Shown here one piece after another: positions 1 to 9,482 of a stretch of 64,000 nucleotides of DNA. This DNA comes from Wenyingzhuangia fucanilytica. GTDB lineage: Bacteria > Bacteroidota > Bacteroidia > Flavobacteriales > Flavobacteriaceae. The stretch covers positions 1,302,001-1,366,000 of the forward strand of contig NZ_CP014224.1 of the NCBI RefSeq assembly GCF_001697185.1. The letters run 5' to 3'. The notes beneath the pieces are model-generated. The model saw only the letters and a program-made list of their open reading frames with translations, had not been told where the DNA came from and did no database searches. The position numbers were made by a program, and so were the translations under genes. Positions within the stretch are counted from its first letter, which is position 1. Every line of letters begins with the position of its first letter.

Positions 1-433
1 CTCTTATTAAATGATTACTTGCACCAATATATCTTGCAATTTTAAGAATGGTAAAAATTCTTAATAATCTTAACGATCTTAAAATTAATAAAGCTTCGGT
101 TTTACCAATAAACAGTCCTAAATACTTAGGTAAAGTAGCTGCTAAATCTATCAATCCATATGCGCTAAAAATATATTTAAGAGGAGATTTAACAGTAAAA
201 ACTCTTAAAATATATTCAATGGTAAAAAGTATGGTGATGATCCATTCTATGATTTGAAAGTATGTTCCGTAAATAGCATTTAGAGACTCAACACTTTCTA
301 ACATCACTACCAAAACACTAATTAAAATTAGTATTAAAAGTATTACATCAAACAATTTTCCAGCAGGAGTATCTGCTTCGTAAATAATTTCATGTAACCT
401 TTTTTTTAAGGTTTTGTGTTCTTTGTTATTCAA
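1..433 (-). CDS. Ion transporter / voltage-gated potassium channel, N-terminal part
   Basis: Partial gene running off the left edge. The minus strand reads NNKEHKTLKKRLHEIIYEAD, then hydrophobic segments around residues 25-45 and 57-75, then a positively charged helix (residues near 118-135, with LRSLRLLRIFTILK) that looks like an S4 voltage sensor. This is the S1-S4 layout of the ion_trans family; the pore is off the window. No ATG is in frame at the beginning, so I place the start at TTG 433, overlapping the stop of the upstream exonuclease gene by 8 bases; the genes are probably co-transcribed. The potassium specificity is inference, since the selectivity filter is not visible. Confidence 0.8.
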   Translation of the reverse strand, partial: MNNKEHKTLKKRLHEIIYEADTPAGKLFDVILLILILISVLVVMLESVESLNAIYGTYFQIIEWIITILFTIEYILRVFTVKSPLKYIFSAYGLIDLAATLPKYLGLFIGKTEALLILRSLRLLRIFTILKIARYIGASNHLIR

Positions 434-1514
434 AACGAATGATTTTTTTGAATTTACCTGTATCTAAATACTTTTTAACTTGTTCTCTGTTATAAAGATT
501 ATCTTCTATAGGAGAGATAAGGTTTCTTACAATGTCTATATGTGTAATTTGATAGGCCAATTCTACATATCCATATCCTTTTAATTGTCCGTTTTCTAAT
601 AAGAAAATAGACTTTTCGGCAGTTCCTCTACCATTATCAATAAACAAAGCATTGTTTGAGTTAAAAACAGTAGTGGGAATATTTTTTTTGGAAACAGTAT
701 TAAATCTAGGTTTGTTTTTTTCTATGGCTTGGTAACTTTTAATGCTTGAAATTAATAAGCTACCGGTTTCTTCAAAAGTGATGTCGTAAATCTTTTTTTG
801 TAAAGATTTTGAACGGTTTGATTTTCTCATCAATAATTGATTGACACCCGTTCTCATGTTTTTGTTTTTACCGATGTAAATCACATCACCTTGTTCATTA
901 TGAACATAAAAAACACCGGTTTTTCTTGGAGATTTATCCAATAATTTTTGAAAATGGCTGCTCAGCTTGCTCTTGGTTTTTCCTTCGGCTTTTAAGTTTG
1001 CTTTAATAATAGTTTTATCAACATCTTTATTTAGCAACATTTTAAAAAGTTTGATGGTTGCCAAGGCATCTCCATTTGCTCTATGTCTTTCGCTCATTGG
1101 AATTCCAAGACTTTTGCAAAGTTTTCCTAAACTGTATGATTCTTGATCTGGAATTAGCTTTCTACTTAGTTCCACAGTACAAAGAGTATCTTTTACAAAA
1201 TTGTATCCTAAACGATTGAATTCATTTTTTAAAATTCTATAATCAAAACTAGAATTGTGAGCTACTATAACACAGTCTTCGGTAATTTCTATAATTTGTT
1301 TGGCTATTTCGTGAAACTTAGGAGCGTTACGCAACATTTTATTGTTAATACCTGTTAATTGTACCACAAAGGGTTGAATAGGAATTTCTGGATTGACCAA
1401 AGTAATAAATTTATCTACCACTTTTTTACCATCAAATTTATGAATGGCTATTTCAGTCATTCCTTCCTCATTATATTTTCCTCCAGTAGTTTCTATGTCT
1501 AGAATAGCGTACAT
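426..1514 (-). CDS. DnaQ-type 3'-5' exonuclease fused to a GIY-YIG domain
   Basis: A 362-residue two-domain nuclease. The N-terminal half is a DEDDh exonuclease as in PolIII epsilon: Exo I is ILDIETTGG (D6, E8), Exo II is VAHNSSFDYRIL, and Exo III is HRANGDA. Residues about 197-280 form a UvrC-like GIY-YIG domain, with GVFYVHNEQGDVIYIGK followed by an arginine-rich helix. The architecture is recurrent in Bacteroidota and resembles the Cho/DnaQ-UvrC proteins linked to DNA repair; the exact substrate is unknown. The gene heads a two-gene minus-strand unit with the ion channel. The start is ATG at 1514. Confidence 0.88.
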   Translation of the reverse strand: MYAILDIETTGGKYNEEGMTEIAIHKFDGKKVVDKFITLVNPEIPIQPFVVQLTGINNKMLRNAPKFHEIAKQIIEITEDCVIVAHNSSFDYRILKNEFNRLGYNFVKDTLCTVELSRKLIPDQESYSLGKLCKSLGIPMSERHRANGDALATIKLFKMLLNKDVDKTIIKANLKAEGKTKSKLSSHFQKLLDKSPRKTGVFYVHNEQGDVIYIGKNKNMRTGVNQLLMRKSNRSKSLQKKIYDITFEETGSLLISSIKSYQAIEKNKPRFNTVSKKNIPTTVFNSNNALFIDNGRGTAEKSIFLLENGQLKGYGYVELAYQITHIDIVRNLISPIEDNLYNREQVKKYLDTGKFKKIIRFE

Positions 1515-1656
1515 TTAATCAATTAACGGTTAGTATTAAGCTCTGTGTTTTTTCACAAATATAACATATCCTAGTTGATTCATGTTAGGACTAGCACAAC
1601 TATTTGAGATGCAGTACATATATGTTTTATAAATCATGGAGAACTTTTTGTTTTAG

Positions 1657-1664
1657 TACATTTG
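1657..1664 (+). promoter_or_regulatory. -7 promoter box (TACATTTG) of the AraC gene
   Basis: TACATTTG matches the Bacteroidota -7 consensus TAnnTTTG. I see no clear -33 TTG at the right distance. The box contains the TTG at 1662 that could be mistaken for a start codon, so the gene more likely starts at GTG 1686. Confidence 0.5.
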
Positions 1665-1685
1665 TATAGAACAAAACAAGATAAT

Positions 1686-2561
1686 GTGAAGATTTTTAAT
1701 ACGATTGATGAATTGTTAGTTGAATTAAACTTAACTAGAAAAAGTATTTCTCCTTATTTCTATATTTTTAAGTTTGAAGAAATTGATTATGCCAGGCGAA
1801 TTGAAAACTTTCCGCATTATAAAAGATTTTTTGAGATTTCTTTTTATGAAGAAAATAAGAATGAAATTCAAATAGGCCATACTACTTTACACGATTTAAA
1901 CAATACAATTACTTTTACTTCACCCATGCAATCCTTGTCTATTAACCGAATAGAAAGGCCTGTTGGGTATGCTATTTTTTTTAATGCTAAATTTTTTACT
2001 CCAGAAAGACATCAATATAACATACAGCAAGATTTTCCTTTTTTTAAATTAAATACCACACCTATTTATAAAATTAGCAAAGAAGAAAAAAGGTTTATAA
2101 AAAAAACGCTGGAGGCAATATTTGTTGAAAGCGAAGAAAATAAACCGCAATGTAAAGAAATGATTCAGGCTTACCTTTTGATTTTATTAAACTACATCAC
2201 TCGAATTTTAAAAGGGGATTCAGGAAACATTAAATTAAAACGTTACGAAGAAATAACATCAAAGTTTGAGGAACTAATTTTATTAGAGGATGAAAGTTAT
2301 AAAAGTATAGTATCCTACGCAAAGTTATTAGGAATTACTCCTTTGTATTTGTCAGAATGTGTTAAAAAATCTACGGGTTTATCCGCTAAAAAAGTATTGA
2401 CCAATTATCAAATTCTAAAAGCAAAATCATTATTGGTTCAAACCACCAAGTCTATTGACGAGATTGCGTATATGATGGGCTTTAAAGAAACTACTAATTT
2501 TATCAAATTTTTTAAAAAAGACCAAAACATTACTCCTTTGGCTTTTAGAAAACTACCATAA
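1686..2561 (+). CDS. AraC-family transcriptional regulator
   Basis: About 291 residues. An N-terminal cupin-like sensing region (residues 15-160) precedes a C-terminal double helix-turn-helix at about residues 195-288: IVSYAKLLGITPLYLSECVK, then the second helix pair with SIDEIAYMMGFKETTNFIKF and the PLAFRK ending typical of the family. The start is GTG 1686 because the alternative TTG at 1662 lies inside a promoter box. The next gene, 84 bases downstream on the same strand, is a Bcr/CflA exporter with its own -7 box, so this protein probably controls that exporter. The effector is unknown. Confidence 0.85.
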   Translation: MKIFNTIDELLVELNLTRKSISPYFYIFKFEEIDYARRIENFPHYKRFFEISFYEENKNEIQIGHTTLHDLNNTITFTSPMQSLSINRIERPVGYAIFFNAKFFTPERHQYNIQQDFPFFKLNTTPIYKISKEEKRFIKKTLEAIFVESEENKPQCKEMIQAYLLILLNYITRILKGDSGNIKLKRYEEITSKFEELILLEDESYKSIVSYAKLLGITPLYLSECVKKSTGLSAKKVLTNYQILKAKSLLVQTTKSIDEIAYMMGFKETTNFIKFFKKDQNITPLAFRKLP

Positions 2562-2578
2562 AAAGTATCATTTTAGTA

Positions 2579-2586
2579 TACTTTTG
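2579..2586 (+). promoter_or_regulatory. -7 promoter box (TACTTTTG) of the Bcr/CflA exporter gene
   Basis: TACTTTTG fits TAnnTTTG and lies between the AraC gene and the exporter, about 60 bases before the exporter ATG. No good -33 element is seen, which would suit an activator-dependent promoter. Confidence 0.45.
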
Positions 2587-2645
2587 TATTGCTGTGTTTT
2601 TGGTAAACACAATAACTTTGCTTGCTAAACAAAACTAGTTTAGTT

Positions 2646-3881
2646 ATGAAAAGTTTTAGGTTAGATAAAAGTAAAAATGTTGGAGTAATTACTGTGTTAA
2701 TTGCATCTCTTACAGCTTTGTCATCATTAGCAATAGATTCTTTTTTATCAGGAATGCCTTTAATGGCTCACTTTTTTGGAGTAGAAATTAATACCATAGA
2801 ATTAATTATAACTATTTATTTTTTAGGTTTTGCTGTTGGTAATTTTTTTGGTGGTCCATTGTCTGATGCTTTTGGAAGAAAAAAAATAGCATTAGCAGGA
2901 ATTGGAATTTATGGAGTATCTGCTTTATCTATTCCTTTTTGTGATACCATAGAAATGGTTTTATTATTGAGGTTTTTTCAAGCCTTTGGAGGAGGTTTTG
3001 CAACAGTTACTGCTAATTTATTTATAAAAGATTGGTACAAAGGAAAACAGGTGGCTAGGTTAATTACCATTACAGCAATGATTATGATGTTGGTTCCTTT
3101 GTTTGCTCCAGTTTTAGGAGGTTTTTTAATCAATCTACAAGGTTGGAAATTGGTGTTTTACTTTTTGTTTACAGTAGCTATTTTGTTATTTGCGATCTTT
3201 TATTTGCTTATTCCAGAGTCAAGAGAACAAAAAGAAATCACCAATAAAATTACTGCAAAGCAATTGGTAGCCAAATACAAAATATTATTATCAGATAAAA
3301 AAGCGGTAATCTTTTTATTTGCTTTGTGTTTTCCTGTATCTGGATTGTATGTGTTTATTACAAGTGCTTCCTTTATCTATTTAGAATATTTTAATGTAGA
3401 AGTGAGTGTTTTTCCTTTGATTTTTGCAATAAGTATTATTTTAAATGTATTGGCGTCATTTTCAAACACCTATTTATTAAGGGTGTACGATGCTAAAAAA
3501 CTATTTCAATTAGGAATAACCATACAGTTAATTTCAGGTTTTTCGTTGTTTATAATCACCTTGTTAGATTTGGTTACTTTTTGGAATGTATTTATTTTAA
3601 TTGCACTTTTTATTGGTAGTATTGGTTTTATTTTTGGAAATGGATCGGCAATTTTATTAGATATAAAACCAGAAGTAAGTGGTGCTGCAAACGCCGCTAT
3701 TGGTATTACAAGGTTTGTGTTAGGTTTTTTAGCAGGAACTTCCGTAGCCATTTTTCATACCAATGATTTGCTTCCTATTGGAATAGGAATGTTTGTTTGT
3801 TCTTTATTAGGAAACATCATTTTTATTGTGTTTAAAGCCACCAATAACAAATCTTTGGTATTGGCTAGTTCGTGTAGTTAA
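2646..3881 (+). CDS. Bcr/CflA-type MFS multidrug exporter
   Basis: A 411-residue inner-membrane protein with about 12 hydrophobic segments. The loop between helices 2 and 3 holds the MFS signature GGPLSDAFGRKK. The region from IDSFLSGMPLM through the first helices is typical of the drug-H+ antiporter-1 Bcr/CflA group, which pumps bicyclomycin, chloramphenicol or similar compounds out by proton antiport. I start at ATG 2646 (MKSFRLDK); a TTG 24 bases upstream is in frame but less likely. It follows an AraC regulator and ends just before a strong stem-loop. The substrate cannot be read from the sequence. Confidence 0.88.
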   Translation: MKSFRLDKSKNVGVITVLIASLTALSSLAIDSFLSGMPLMAHFFGVEINTIELIITIYFLGFAVGNFFGGPLSDAFGRKKIALAGIGIYGVSALSIPFCDTIEMVLLLRFFQAFGGGFATVTANLFIKDWYKGKQVARLITITAMIMMLVPLFAPVLGGFLINLQGWKLVFYFLFTVAILLFAIFYLLIPESREQKEITNKITAKQLVAKYKILLSDKKAVIFLFALCFPVSGLYVFITSASFIYLEYFNVEVSVFPLIFAISIILNVLASFSNTYLLRVYDAKKLFQLGITIQLISGFSLFIITLLDLVTFWNVFILIALFIGSIGFIFGNGSAILLDIKPEVSGAANAAIGITRFVLGFLAGTSVAIFHTNDLLPIGIGMFVCSLLGNIIFIVFKATNNKSLVLASSCS

Positions 3882-3904
3882 ATTTACTGAATCATCATAT
3901 TTAT

Positions 3905-3950
3905 AAAGCTTAGTTAAAAATGTTTAAAAACAGCGTTTTAACTAAGCTTT
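3905..3950 (+). terminator. 15-bp perfect inverted repeat terminator
   Basis: AAAGCTTAGTTAAAA at 3905-3919 pairs perfectly with 3936-3950 across a 16-base loop. T-rich sequence follows, so this is a likely terminator of the exporter gene. Confidence 0.75.
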
Positions 3951-4017
3951 TCTTTTGATTGCTTGGTAGTAATACTGTAAATTTAATGACTTATTTATAA
4001 AACAACACCCTGAGTTT

Positions 4018-5970
4018 ATGAAACAAGTTTTTAAATGGTCTGTATTAAGTCTGTTTTCCTTACAGATGTTTACTAGTACCGCACAAGAAGTAGTCCCTAA
4101 TAACCAAAGTGATTTTAATCCTATTATGTACCGCCAAGGCACGCCATTTAGGTCTGCATTAGGACAACCAGGAGATCAGTATTGGCAAAACCAAGCAGAT
4201 TATAATATTGAGGCTAATTTAGATCCTGTAAATAATACTATTACAGGTCATATCACCTTAACCTATCATAATAAAAGTCCATATGATTTAGATTATATAT
4301 GGATGTATGTTGAGCAAAATCGTTTTACAGAAACTTCTAGAGGAACTTTAACAACTCCTATTATGGGGAATCGTTATTCTGGCGATGTTGATGGAGGTTG
4401 TGATATTTCTAATCTTCAAGCTAAATCAAACAAAAGGAGTAAAGCTTCATCAAAACACATTATTTCTGATACCAGAATGCAAATCATTTTTAATGATCCT
4501 ATTCAAGCCAAAACAGGTGTTGCAACTGTAAGTATGGATTTTACTTATAAAATTCCTACATCTGGAATGGATAGAATGGGAAGGTTAGAAACAGAAAACG
4601 GAACAATTTATTCTTTAGCACAATGGTATCCTAGAGTTGCTGTTTTTGATGATGTAAAAGGATGGAATACAGAACCTTATTTAGGAGCAGGGGAGTTTTA
4701 TGTAGACTATGGAAATTATGATTATAAAATAACGGTGCCTTATGATTATATTGTAGTAGGTTCTGGAGAATTGGTGAATGATAAAGAGGTATTAACGTCA
4801 ACACAGATAAATCGTTTTGATAAAGCAGCAAAAAGTGATGACAGTGTTTATATTATTACACCTGATGAAGTAAACGATGTTGCCAAAACACGCCCTACAC
4901 AAAAGGGAACACTTACTTGGCATTTTAAAATGGAAAATTCTCGTGATGTTGCTTTTGCTGCCTCAAAAGCTTTTGTTTGGGATGCCGCAAGAATCAATTT
5001 ATCAAGCGGAAAAAAGAGTTTGGCTCAATCTGTATATCCTAAAGAAGTTTCAGGGACTGATGCTTGGGGACGTTCAACTGAATACACAAAAGCTTCTGTA
5101 GAGCATTATTCTAATCAATGGTTTGAGTATCCTTATCCAAATGCTGTAAATGTGGCGTCTAATGTTGGAGGAATGGAGTACCCGGGAGTGAGTTTCTGTA
5201 ATTCTAAAAGCAAAGGAAGAGGCTTGTGGGGAGTAACAGATCATGAATTTGGTCACAATTGGTTTCCAATGATTGTTGGTTCTAACGAGCGTTTATACCC
5301 TTGGATGGATGAAGGGTTTAATACCTTTATCAATTACTACAGTGCAAAAGCTTTTAACAACGGAGAATATCCAAACGATTTAATTAAAGGTAGAAATAAT
5401 TTAAGTTATTATAACTCTAAAAATAGAGAAGGGATTGATACTTATCCAGATATAGTAAATACTCGTAATTTGGGTAATACTGCTTATAGAAAACCTGGTG
5501 TGGGGTTAATTATGTTAAGAGAGTATATTTTAGGTGCAGAACGTTTTGATTATGCTTTTAAAGAGTACATTAAAAATTGGGTCTATAAGCATCCACAACC
5601 ATCAGATTTTTTTAACGCGATGGAGAATGGTGCAGGAGAGAACTTAAATTGGTTTTGGAGAGGATGGTTTTATGGAACAGGAAATATTGATTTGGCAATT
5701 TCTTATGTTCAACCATACAAAGGAAATTATGTAATTGTTTTAGAAAACAGGGGAGATATTCCTATGCCTGTAAAATTAAAAGTTACTTATGATGATGATA
5801 TTACTGAAGAAAAAAATATTCCCGTTGAAATTTGGCAAAGAGGAGATAGTTGGAATTATTTATTAAAAACCAATAAAAAGGTAAAATCAGTAGAAATAGA
5901 TCCTAATAAAATTTTACCAGACATCAATAGTTCTAATGATGTTTGGCCAAGCGAGGTTTATGAAAATTAA
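4018..5970 (+). CDS. Secreted M1-family zinc metallopeptidase
   Basis: A 650-residue protein with an N-terminal signal peptide (cleavage near TAQE, residue 23). The gluzincin zinc site is H409-E410-F-G-H413 with the third ligand E432 in WMDEGFN, 18 residues between H413 and E432 as in M1 aminopeptidases. The upstream GGMEYPG stands where M1 enzymes have the G-x-M-E-N substrate-binding loop. Residues 30-300 resemble the M1 N-terminal beta saddle. It probably trims peptides in the periplasm or outside the cell. It is a single gene between two terminators. No C-terminal sorting domain is evident. Confidence 0.9.
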   Translation: MKQVFKWSVLSLFSLQMFTSTAQEVVPNNQSDFNPIMYRQGTPFRSALGQPGDQYWQNQADYNIEANLDPVNNTITGHITLTYHNKSPYDLDYIWMYVEQNRFTETSRGTLTTPIMGNRYSGDVDGGCDISNLQAKSNKRSKASSKHIISDTRMQIIFNDPIQAKTGVATVSMDFTYKIPTSGMDRMGRLETENGTIYSLAQWYPRVAVFDDVKGWNTEPYLGAGEFYVDYGNYDYKITVPYDYIVVGSGELVNDKEVLTSTQINRFDKAAKSDDSVYIITPDEVNDVAKTRPTQKGTLTWHFKMENSRDVAFAASKAFVWDAARINLSSGKKSLAQSVYPKEVSGTDAWGRSTEYTKASVEHYSNQWFEYPYPNAVNVASNVGGMEYPGVSFCNSKSKGRGLWGVTDHEFGHNWFPMIVGSNERLYPWMDEGFNTFINYYSAKAFNNGEYPNDLIKGRNNLSYYNSKNREGIDTYPDIVNTRNLGNTAYRKPGVGLIMLREYILGAERFDYAFKEYIKNWVYKHPQPSDFFNAMENGAGENLNWFWRGWFYGTGNIDLAISYVQPYKGNYVIVLENRGDIPMPVKLKVTYDDDITEEKNIPVEIWQRGDSWNYLLKTNKKVKSVEIDPNKILPDINSSNDVWPSEVYEN

Positions 5971-5983
5971 GTAAAAGAAAAAG

Positions 5984-6105
5984 CTGTCTGAAAAGAATCA
6001 AAATACGTCATTCTGAATTTATTTCAGAATCACAACCTACTGAGTGATAGTAGTTATGAGAAACTGAAACAAGTTCAATTTGGCCAAATGTTCATTTTCA
6101 GACAG
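5984..6105. repeat. Intergenic palindromic repeat / bidirectional terminator
   Basis: CTGTCTGAAAA (5984-5994) and TTTTCAGACAG (6095-6105) are perfect inverted repeats bounding a 100-base core. The core contains nested hairpins: ATTCTGAA...TTCAGAAT, and GAAACTGAAACAAGTTCAA. T- and A-runs lie outside the arms. It sits between two convergent genes. The core resembles the small palindromic elements common between flavobacterial genes, but I cannot count its copies in the genome here. Confidence 0.6.
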
Positions 6106-6109
6106 TTTT

Positions 6110-6772
6110 TTATTGATGATAATTTCTATTACCAAATATGGCACTTCCAACACGTACCATATTACTGCCTTGTTCAATTGCTAATTCATAATCACCACTC
6201 ATTCCCATAGAAATGGTGTTAAATTGAGTATGATGAACTTTTAACTCATCATAAAAGGTTTTAAGAGTGGCAAATTCATTTTTAATTTGTTGTTCATCTT
6301 CTACAAAACTTGCCATTCCCATTAAACCAACTACTTTAATATTCTCCATGTTTTTGTAGTCATAGGAACTTAATATATTGTTGATTTCTTCTTTGGTTAA
6401 ACCGAATTTAGAATCTTCTTGAGCAATTTTTAGTTGTAGTAAACAGTTAATAACTCTGTTGTGTTTTTTGGCTTGTTTGTTAATTTCTATTAAAGTTGTA
6501 AAACTATCTACACCATGAATTAAATCAACAAAAAGAGCCATGTATTTTACCTTGTTACTTTGCAAATGACCAATCATATGCCAAGAAATATCTTTGGGTA
6601 ATTCATCGTACTTGGCAACCATTTCTTGAATCTTATTTTCGCCAAACACACGCTGACCAGCATCATACGCTTCTTGGATATCAGAAACGGGTTTGGTTTT
6701 AGAAACTGCTACTAAGGTAACTCCCTTTGGAATTGTATGTTTTATTGTAGATAGGTTTTGAAAAATGCTCAT
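6110..6772 (-). CDS. yggS: YggS/PROSC family pyridoxal-phosphate homeostasis protein
   Basis: A 220-residue single-domain alanine-racemase-fold protein that binds PLP without known catalysis and buffers the PLP pool and amino-acid balance. K25 in VAVSKTKP is the cofactor lysine. FGENKIQEM, WHMIGHLQSNKVK and the C-terminal MGMSGDYELAIEQGS are the family's signature blocks. Length is normal. Its ATG overlaps the TGA of the upstream gene (6769-8427) in an ATGA arrangement, so the two are probably translationally coupled. Confidence 0.93.
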   Translation of the reverse strand: MSIFQNLSTIKHTIPKGVTLVAVSKTKPVSDIQEAYDAGQRVFGENKIQEMVAKYDELPKDISWHMIGHLQSNKVKYMALFVDLIHGVDSFTTLIEINKQAKKHNRVINCLLQLKIAQEDSKFGLTKEEINNILSSYDYKNMENIKVVGLMGMASFVEDEQQIKNEFATLKTFYDELKVHHTQFNTISMGMSGDYELAIEQGSNMVRVGSAIFGNRNYHQ

Positions 6773-8427
6773 AAAGTATCTTTTTGTTTAAAATTAATCA
6801 TATTTAATTCTCCTTTTTTTGAATTCCTATTGTAAAAAAATAATTGATTATCAGTTCTTTTTGCACTTTCAAAAAGATAGTCAGTTTTTGTAGAAGTTGA
6901 TAGGTTTGAGAAATTTAAATCTCCGTTATTATTTATAATAGCTACAAAAGGTAACGTTTGATTATTGTCTATAGAACGATTATCATTTTTATTATAGATG
7001 AACTTTAAATAAGATTCTTTTTGATTAAATAAAATGAAGTTTTTATTATTTGAATAATATGATGTAAAAGAATTTGTTTGTTTAGAAAATTTTCTTCCTC
7101 CAATATAAATAGCTCTAGACCATAAGAGTTTATTGTCATTAGATATTTTTGCTGTAATTGCAAATGTATGTGTTTTTTTATATTGACTATTGATGCCGTA
7201 ATAATATTCATTCATGTTTATAATGCAATTATCATCTTCGTCAAAAAAAACTTTATCGGTATAAATATTGTCATATTTATTTTCAAAATCTTTACTGTTT
7301 ATAGAAGAACGAACATTTAATATATTGGCTTTTTTAGTGTTAAGCCTATCTAAATGAAACTCTTGAGAAAAAGGAAGTAAGTTAGTGTTTTTAAGGTTTA
7401 GGTTATTAACATCAATTTTAGCTTTTGCAAAACCTTCATATTTTTTTTGCTTTTCATCAGAAGCATACAAACCTGTTAAGTAAATATAATTTTTATGAAA
7501 ATTAATATCTAATGCTCCCAGGTATTTATTATTAAAAAATGCACCAATATTTTTTCTCAAAGTATTGTTTTTATTAACTCTTATAATACTTTTGGTATAT
7601 AATCTATAGTTTTTAAAATTAAAAAATTTAGTAGGTTCTAATTGTTCAGTTTCTAAAAACATAATGTCTCCATTAATGTCGTTTATTCGGAGTCTATAAA
7701 AATTTGGCCAACCAGATCCATGGTTAATGATTACATTTTTAGTGTATAATAAGTGATCTTTTTTACGTAAAATAAATCGATATACTTGACTATAAGTCTT
7801 TTCTTCAGAGGTTTTAAAATCACTTTCAATAAAATCAAAATTTTGTGATCCTGCTCTTATAGGAGCTTCGCATTTTTGAGTAAACAGAGTTAATTCATAT
7901 TCTTTATTATTACTTATAATTATTTCAGTTTGAATTGGACTTGAGAACGACATTTTTTTAAAATCAAAAAAAAGATCGTTTGATTTAATTTCGTAATGAG
8001 GCTTTATTTTAAAGTCTAATTTATTTATGGATGATACATAAGCCATTAAACTTACTTTATCTATTACTTTTTTTTGATTTTCTGTTTTAAGGGATTTTCT
8101 TAAACTATTTTCAAATAAAAAAATACTATCATTTTTAACTATTAGTTCAGAGATATATTTTTTGGTTTTTAAATTTTTGGTGTTTATTAATTTTAAATCA
8201 TTATTAAATACTTCAATTGTATATTTTTTAGTTGAAGAGTATGGGTTATTTAAATTTAAATATTTAACTATTACAGTAAAATCATCGTTACTGTCAACTA
8301 AATCTAGTTCTAAATGTTTTTTCTTATAATCTAATAAAGATGACTTTTTTATTTGATTTGTTATGCTCTCTTGAGCTTGAACAAACATATTTATTAGAAG
8401 AATAGTTAAAAGGATATATTTTTTCAT
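6769..8427 (-). CDS. Secreted protein of unknown function
   Basis: 552 residues that I do not recognise. A signal peptide (ILLTILLINMFVQAQ, residues 4-19) sends it to the periplasm or beyond. The rest is lysine- and asparagine-rich, predicted mostly beta, with short repeated stretches of the sort IYLTGLY / FLETEQ that could belong to a propeller-like fold. There is no lipobox, no C-terminal T9SS domain and no catalytic motif. The stop overlaps the yggS start by 4 bases. A terminator (8450-8478) separates it from serA upstream, so it likely has its own promoter in 8428-8449. Confidence 0.8.
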   Translation of the reverse strand: MKKYILLTILLINMFVQAQESITNQIKKSSLLDYKKKHLELDLVDSNDDFTVIVKYLNLNNPYSSTKKYTIEVFNNDLKLINTKNLKTKKYISELIVKNDSIFLFENSLRKSLKTENQKKVIDKVSLMAYVSSINKLDFKIKPHYEIKSNDLFFDFKKMSFSSPIQTEIIISNNKEYELTLFTQKCEAPIRAGSQNFDFIESDFKTSEEKTYSQVYRFILRKKDHLLYTKNVIINHGSGWPNFYRLRINDINGDIMFLETEQLEPTKFFNFKNYRLYTKSIIRVNKNNTLRKNIGAFFNNKYLGALDINFHKNYIYLTGLYASDEKQKKYEGFAKAKIDVNNLNLKNTNLLPFSQEFHLDRLNTKKANILNVRSSINSKDFENKYDNIYTDKVFFDEDDNCIINMNEYYYGINSQYKKTHTFAITAKISNDNKLLWSRAIYIGGRKFSKQTNSFTSYYSNNKNFILFNQKESYLKFIYNKNDNRSIDNNQTLPFVAIINNNGDLNFSNLSTSTKTDYLFESAKRTDNQLFFYNRNSKKGELNMINFKQKDTL

Positions 8428-8449
8428 AGTTTTTTTGGTAAAAATAAAA

Positions 8450-8478
8450 AATCCCCATGAACATTGTCCATGGGGATT
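8450..8478 (-). terminator. Terminator of serA
   Basis: Minus-strand stem AATCCCCATG / CATGGGGATT with a 9-base loop, followed by a T-run when read on the minus strand. It ends the serC-serA unit. Confidence 0.85.
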
Positions 8479-8498
8479 GATTTATATAGTTAAATAAA

Positions 8499-9449
8499 TT
8501 ACTTCAAAATAGAAATAATTTGATCTGCTAATTCAGTTCCAATACGGTCTTGAGCTTCTAAAGTAGCTGCACCAATATGTGGAGTTAATGAAACGTTAGG
8601 GTTCATTAATACTTTCATAGATGGAGTTGGTTCGTTTTCAAAAACATCTAAACCTGCTTTTGCAATTTCACCATTCTCTAAAGCTTCAATCAATGCAACT
8701 TCATCAATAACACCACCACGAGCAGCGTTAATTAAGATAGAAGAATTTTTCATGATTTTAAACTCAGGAGCTCCAATTACATATTCTTTTTGAGCAGGAA
8801 CGTGTAAGGTAATAAAGTCTGCATTCTTTAATACTTCTTCTTTAGAAACAGTGTTTACAGTAAAAGTAAGTTTTTGTCCATCAAAGAATTCTAAATCTAA
8901 ATCTACTTTGTCAAAGAAAGGATCAAAAGCAATAACTTTCATACCTAATCCTAAAGCGATTTTAGCTGTAGCTTGACCAATACGTCCAAAACCAATAACC
9001 CCTAAAGTTTGTCCTTTTAATTCAACACCTTTAGCGTATGATTTCTTTAAAGCACCAAATTTAGTATCTCCTTCTAATGGCATGTTACGGTTAGCATCTT
9101 GTAAGAAACGTACCAAACCAAATAAGTGAGCAAATACTAATTCTCCTACAGAGTGAGAAGAAGCTGCTGGAGTATTGATTACGTGTAATCCTTTGTCTTT
9201 AGCATATTGTACATCAATGTTATCCATTCCTACACCACCACGTCCGATGATTTTTAAAGATGGACAAGCATCAATTAACTCTTGTCTTACAGTTGTTGCA
9301 GATCTTACTAAGATAACATCAACGTTGTTTTCGTTAATGTAGTTTTCTAATTGATCTTGAGCAACTGTGTTTAAAATTACTTCAAATCCTGCTTTTTCTA
9401 AGGCATCAACACCTGATTGTGCTAAACCGTCGTTTGCTAAAACTTTCAT
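8499..9449 (-). CDS. serA: D-3-phosphoglycerate dehydrogenase
   Basis: A 316-residue D-2-hydroxyacid dehydrogenase oxidising 3-phosphoglycerate to 3-phosphohydroxypyruvate, the first step of serine synthesis. The NAD site is GFGRIGQATAK, around residue 155. The catalytic residues are the arginine in NAARGGVIDE, the glutamate in VFENEP and the histidine in TPHIGAAT. It is the short form without an ACT regulatory domain, common in Bacteroidota. It lies 33 bases after serC on the same strand, so the pathway assignment comes from context as well as family. Confidence 0.93.
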   Translation of the reverse strand: MKVLANDGLAQSGVDALEKAGFEVILNTVAQDQLENYINENNVDVILVRSATTVRQELIDACPSLKIIGRGGVGMDNIDVQYAKDKGLHVINTPAASSHSVGELVFAHLFGLVRFLQDANRNMPLEGDTKFGALKKSYAKGVELKGQTLGVIGFGRIGQATAKIALGLGMKVIAFDPFFDKVDLDLEFFDGQKLTFTVNTVSKEEVLKNADFITLHVPAQKEYVIGAPEFKIMKNSSILINAARGGVIDEVALIEALENGEIAKAGLDVFENEPTPSMKVLMNPNVSLTPHIGAATLEAQDRIGTELADQIISILK

Positions 9450-9482
9450 TTTATTATTGTTTGTGCTTAATTAAATTAAGCG

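Noticed and set aside
1662-1685. TTG at 1662 as the start of the AraC gene
   Set aside because: It is inside the TACATTTG promoter box; GTG 1686 gives the usual N-terminus length.
3506-3751. Minus-strand frame inside the Bcr/CflA gene
   Set aside because: Antisense shadow of a well-supported gene, with no promoter or homologous features.
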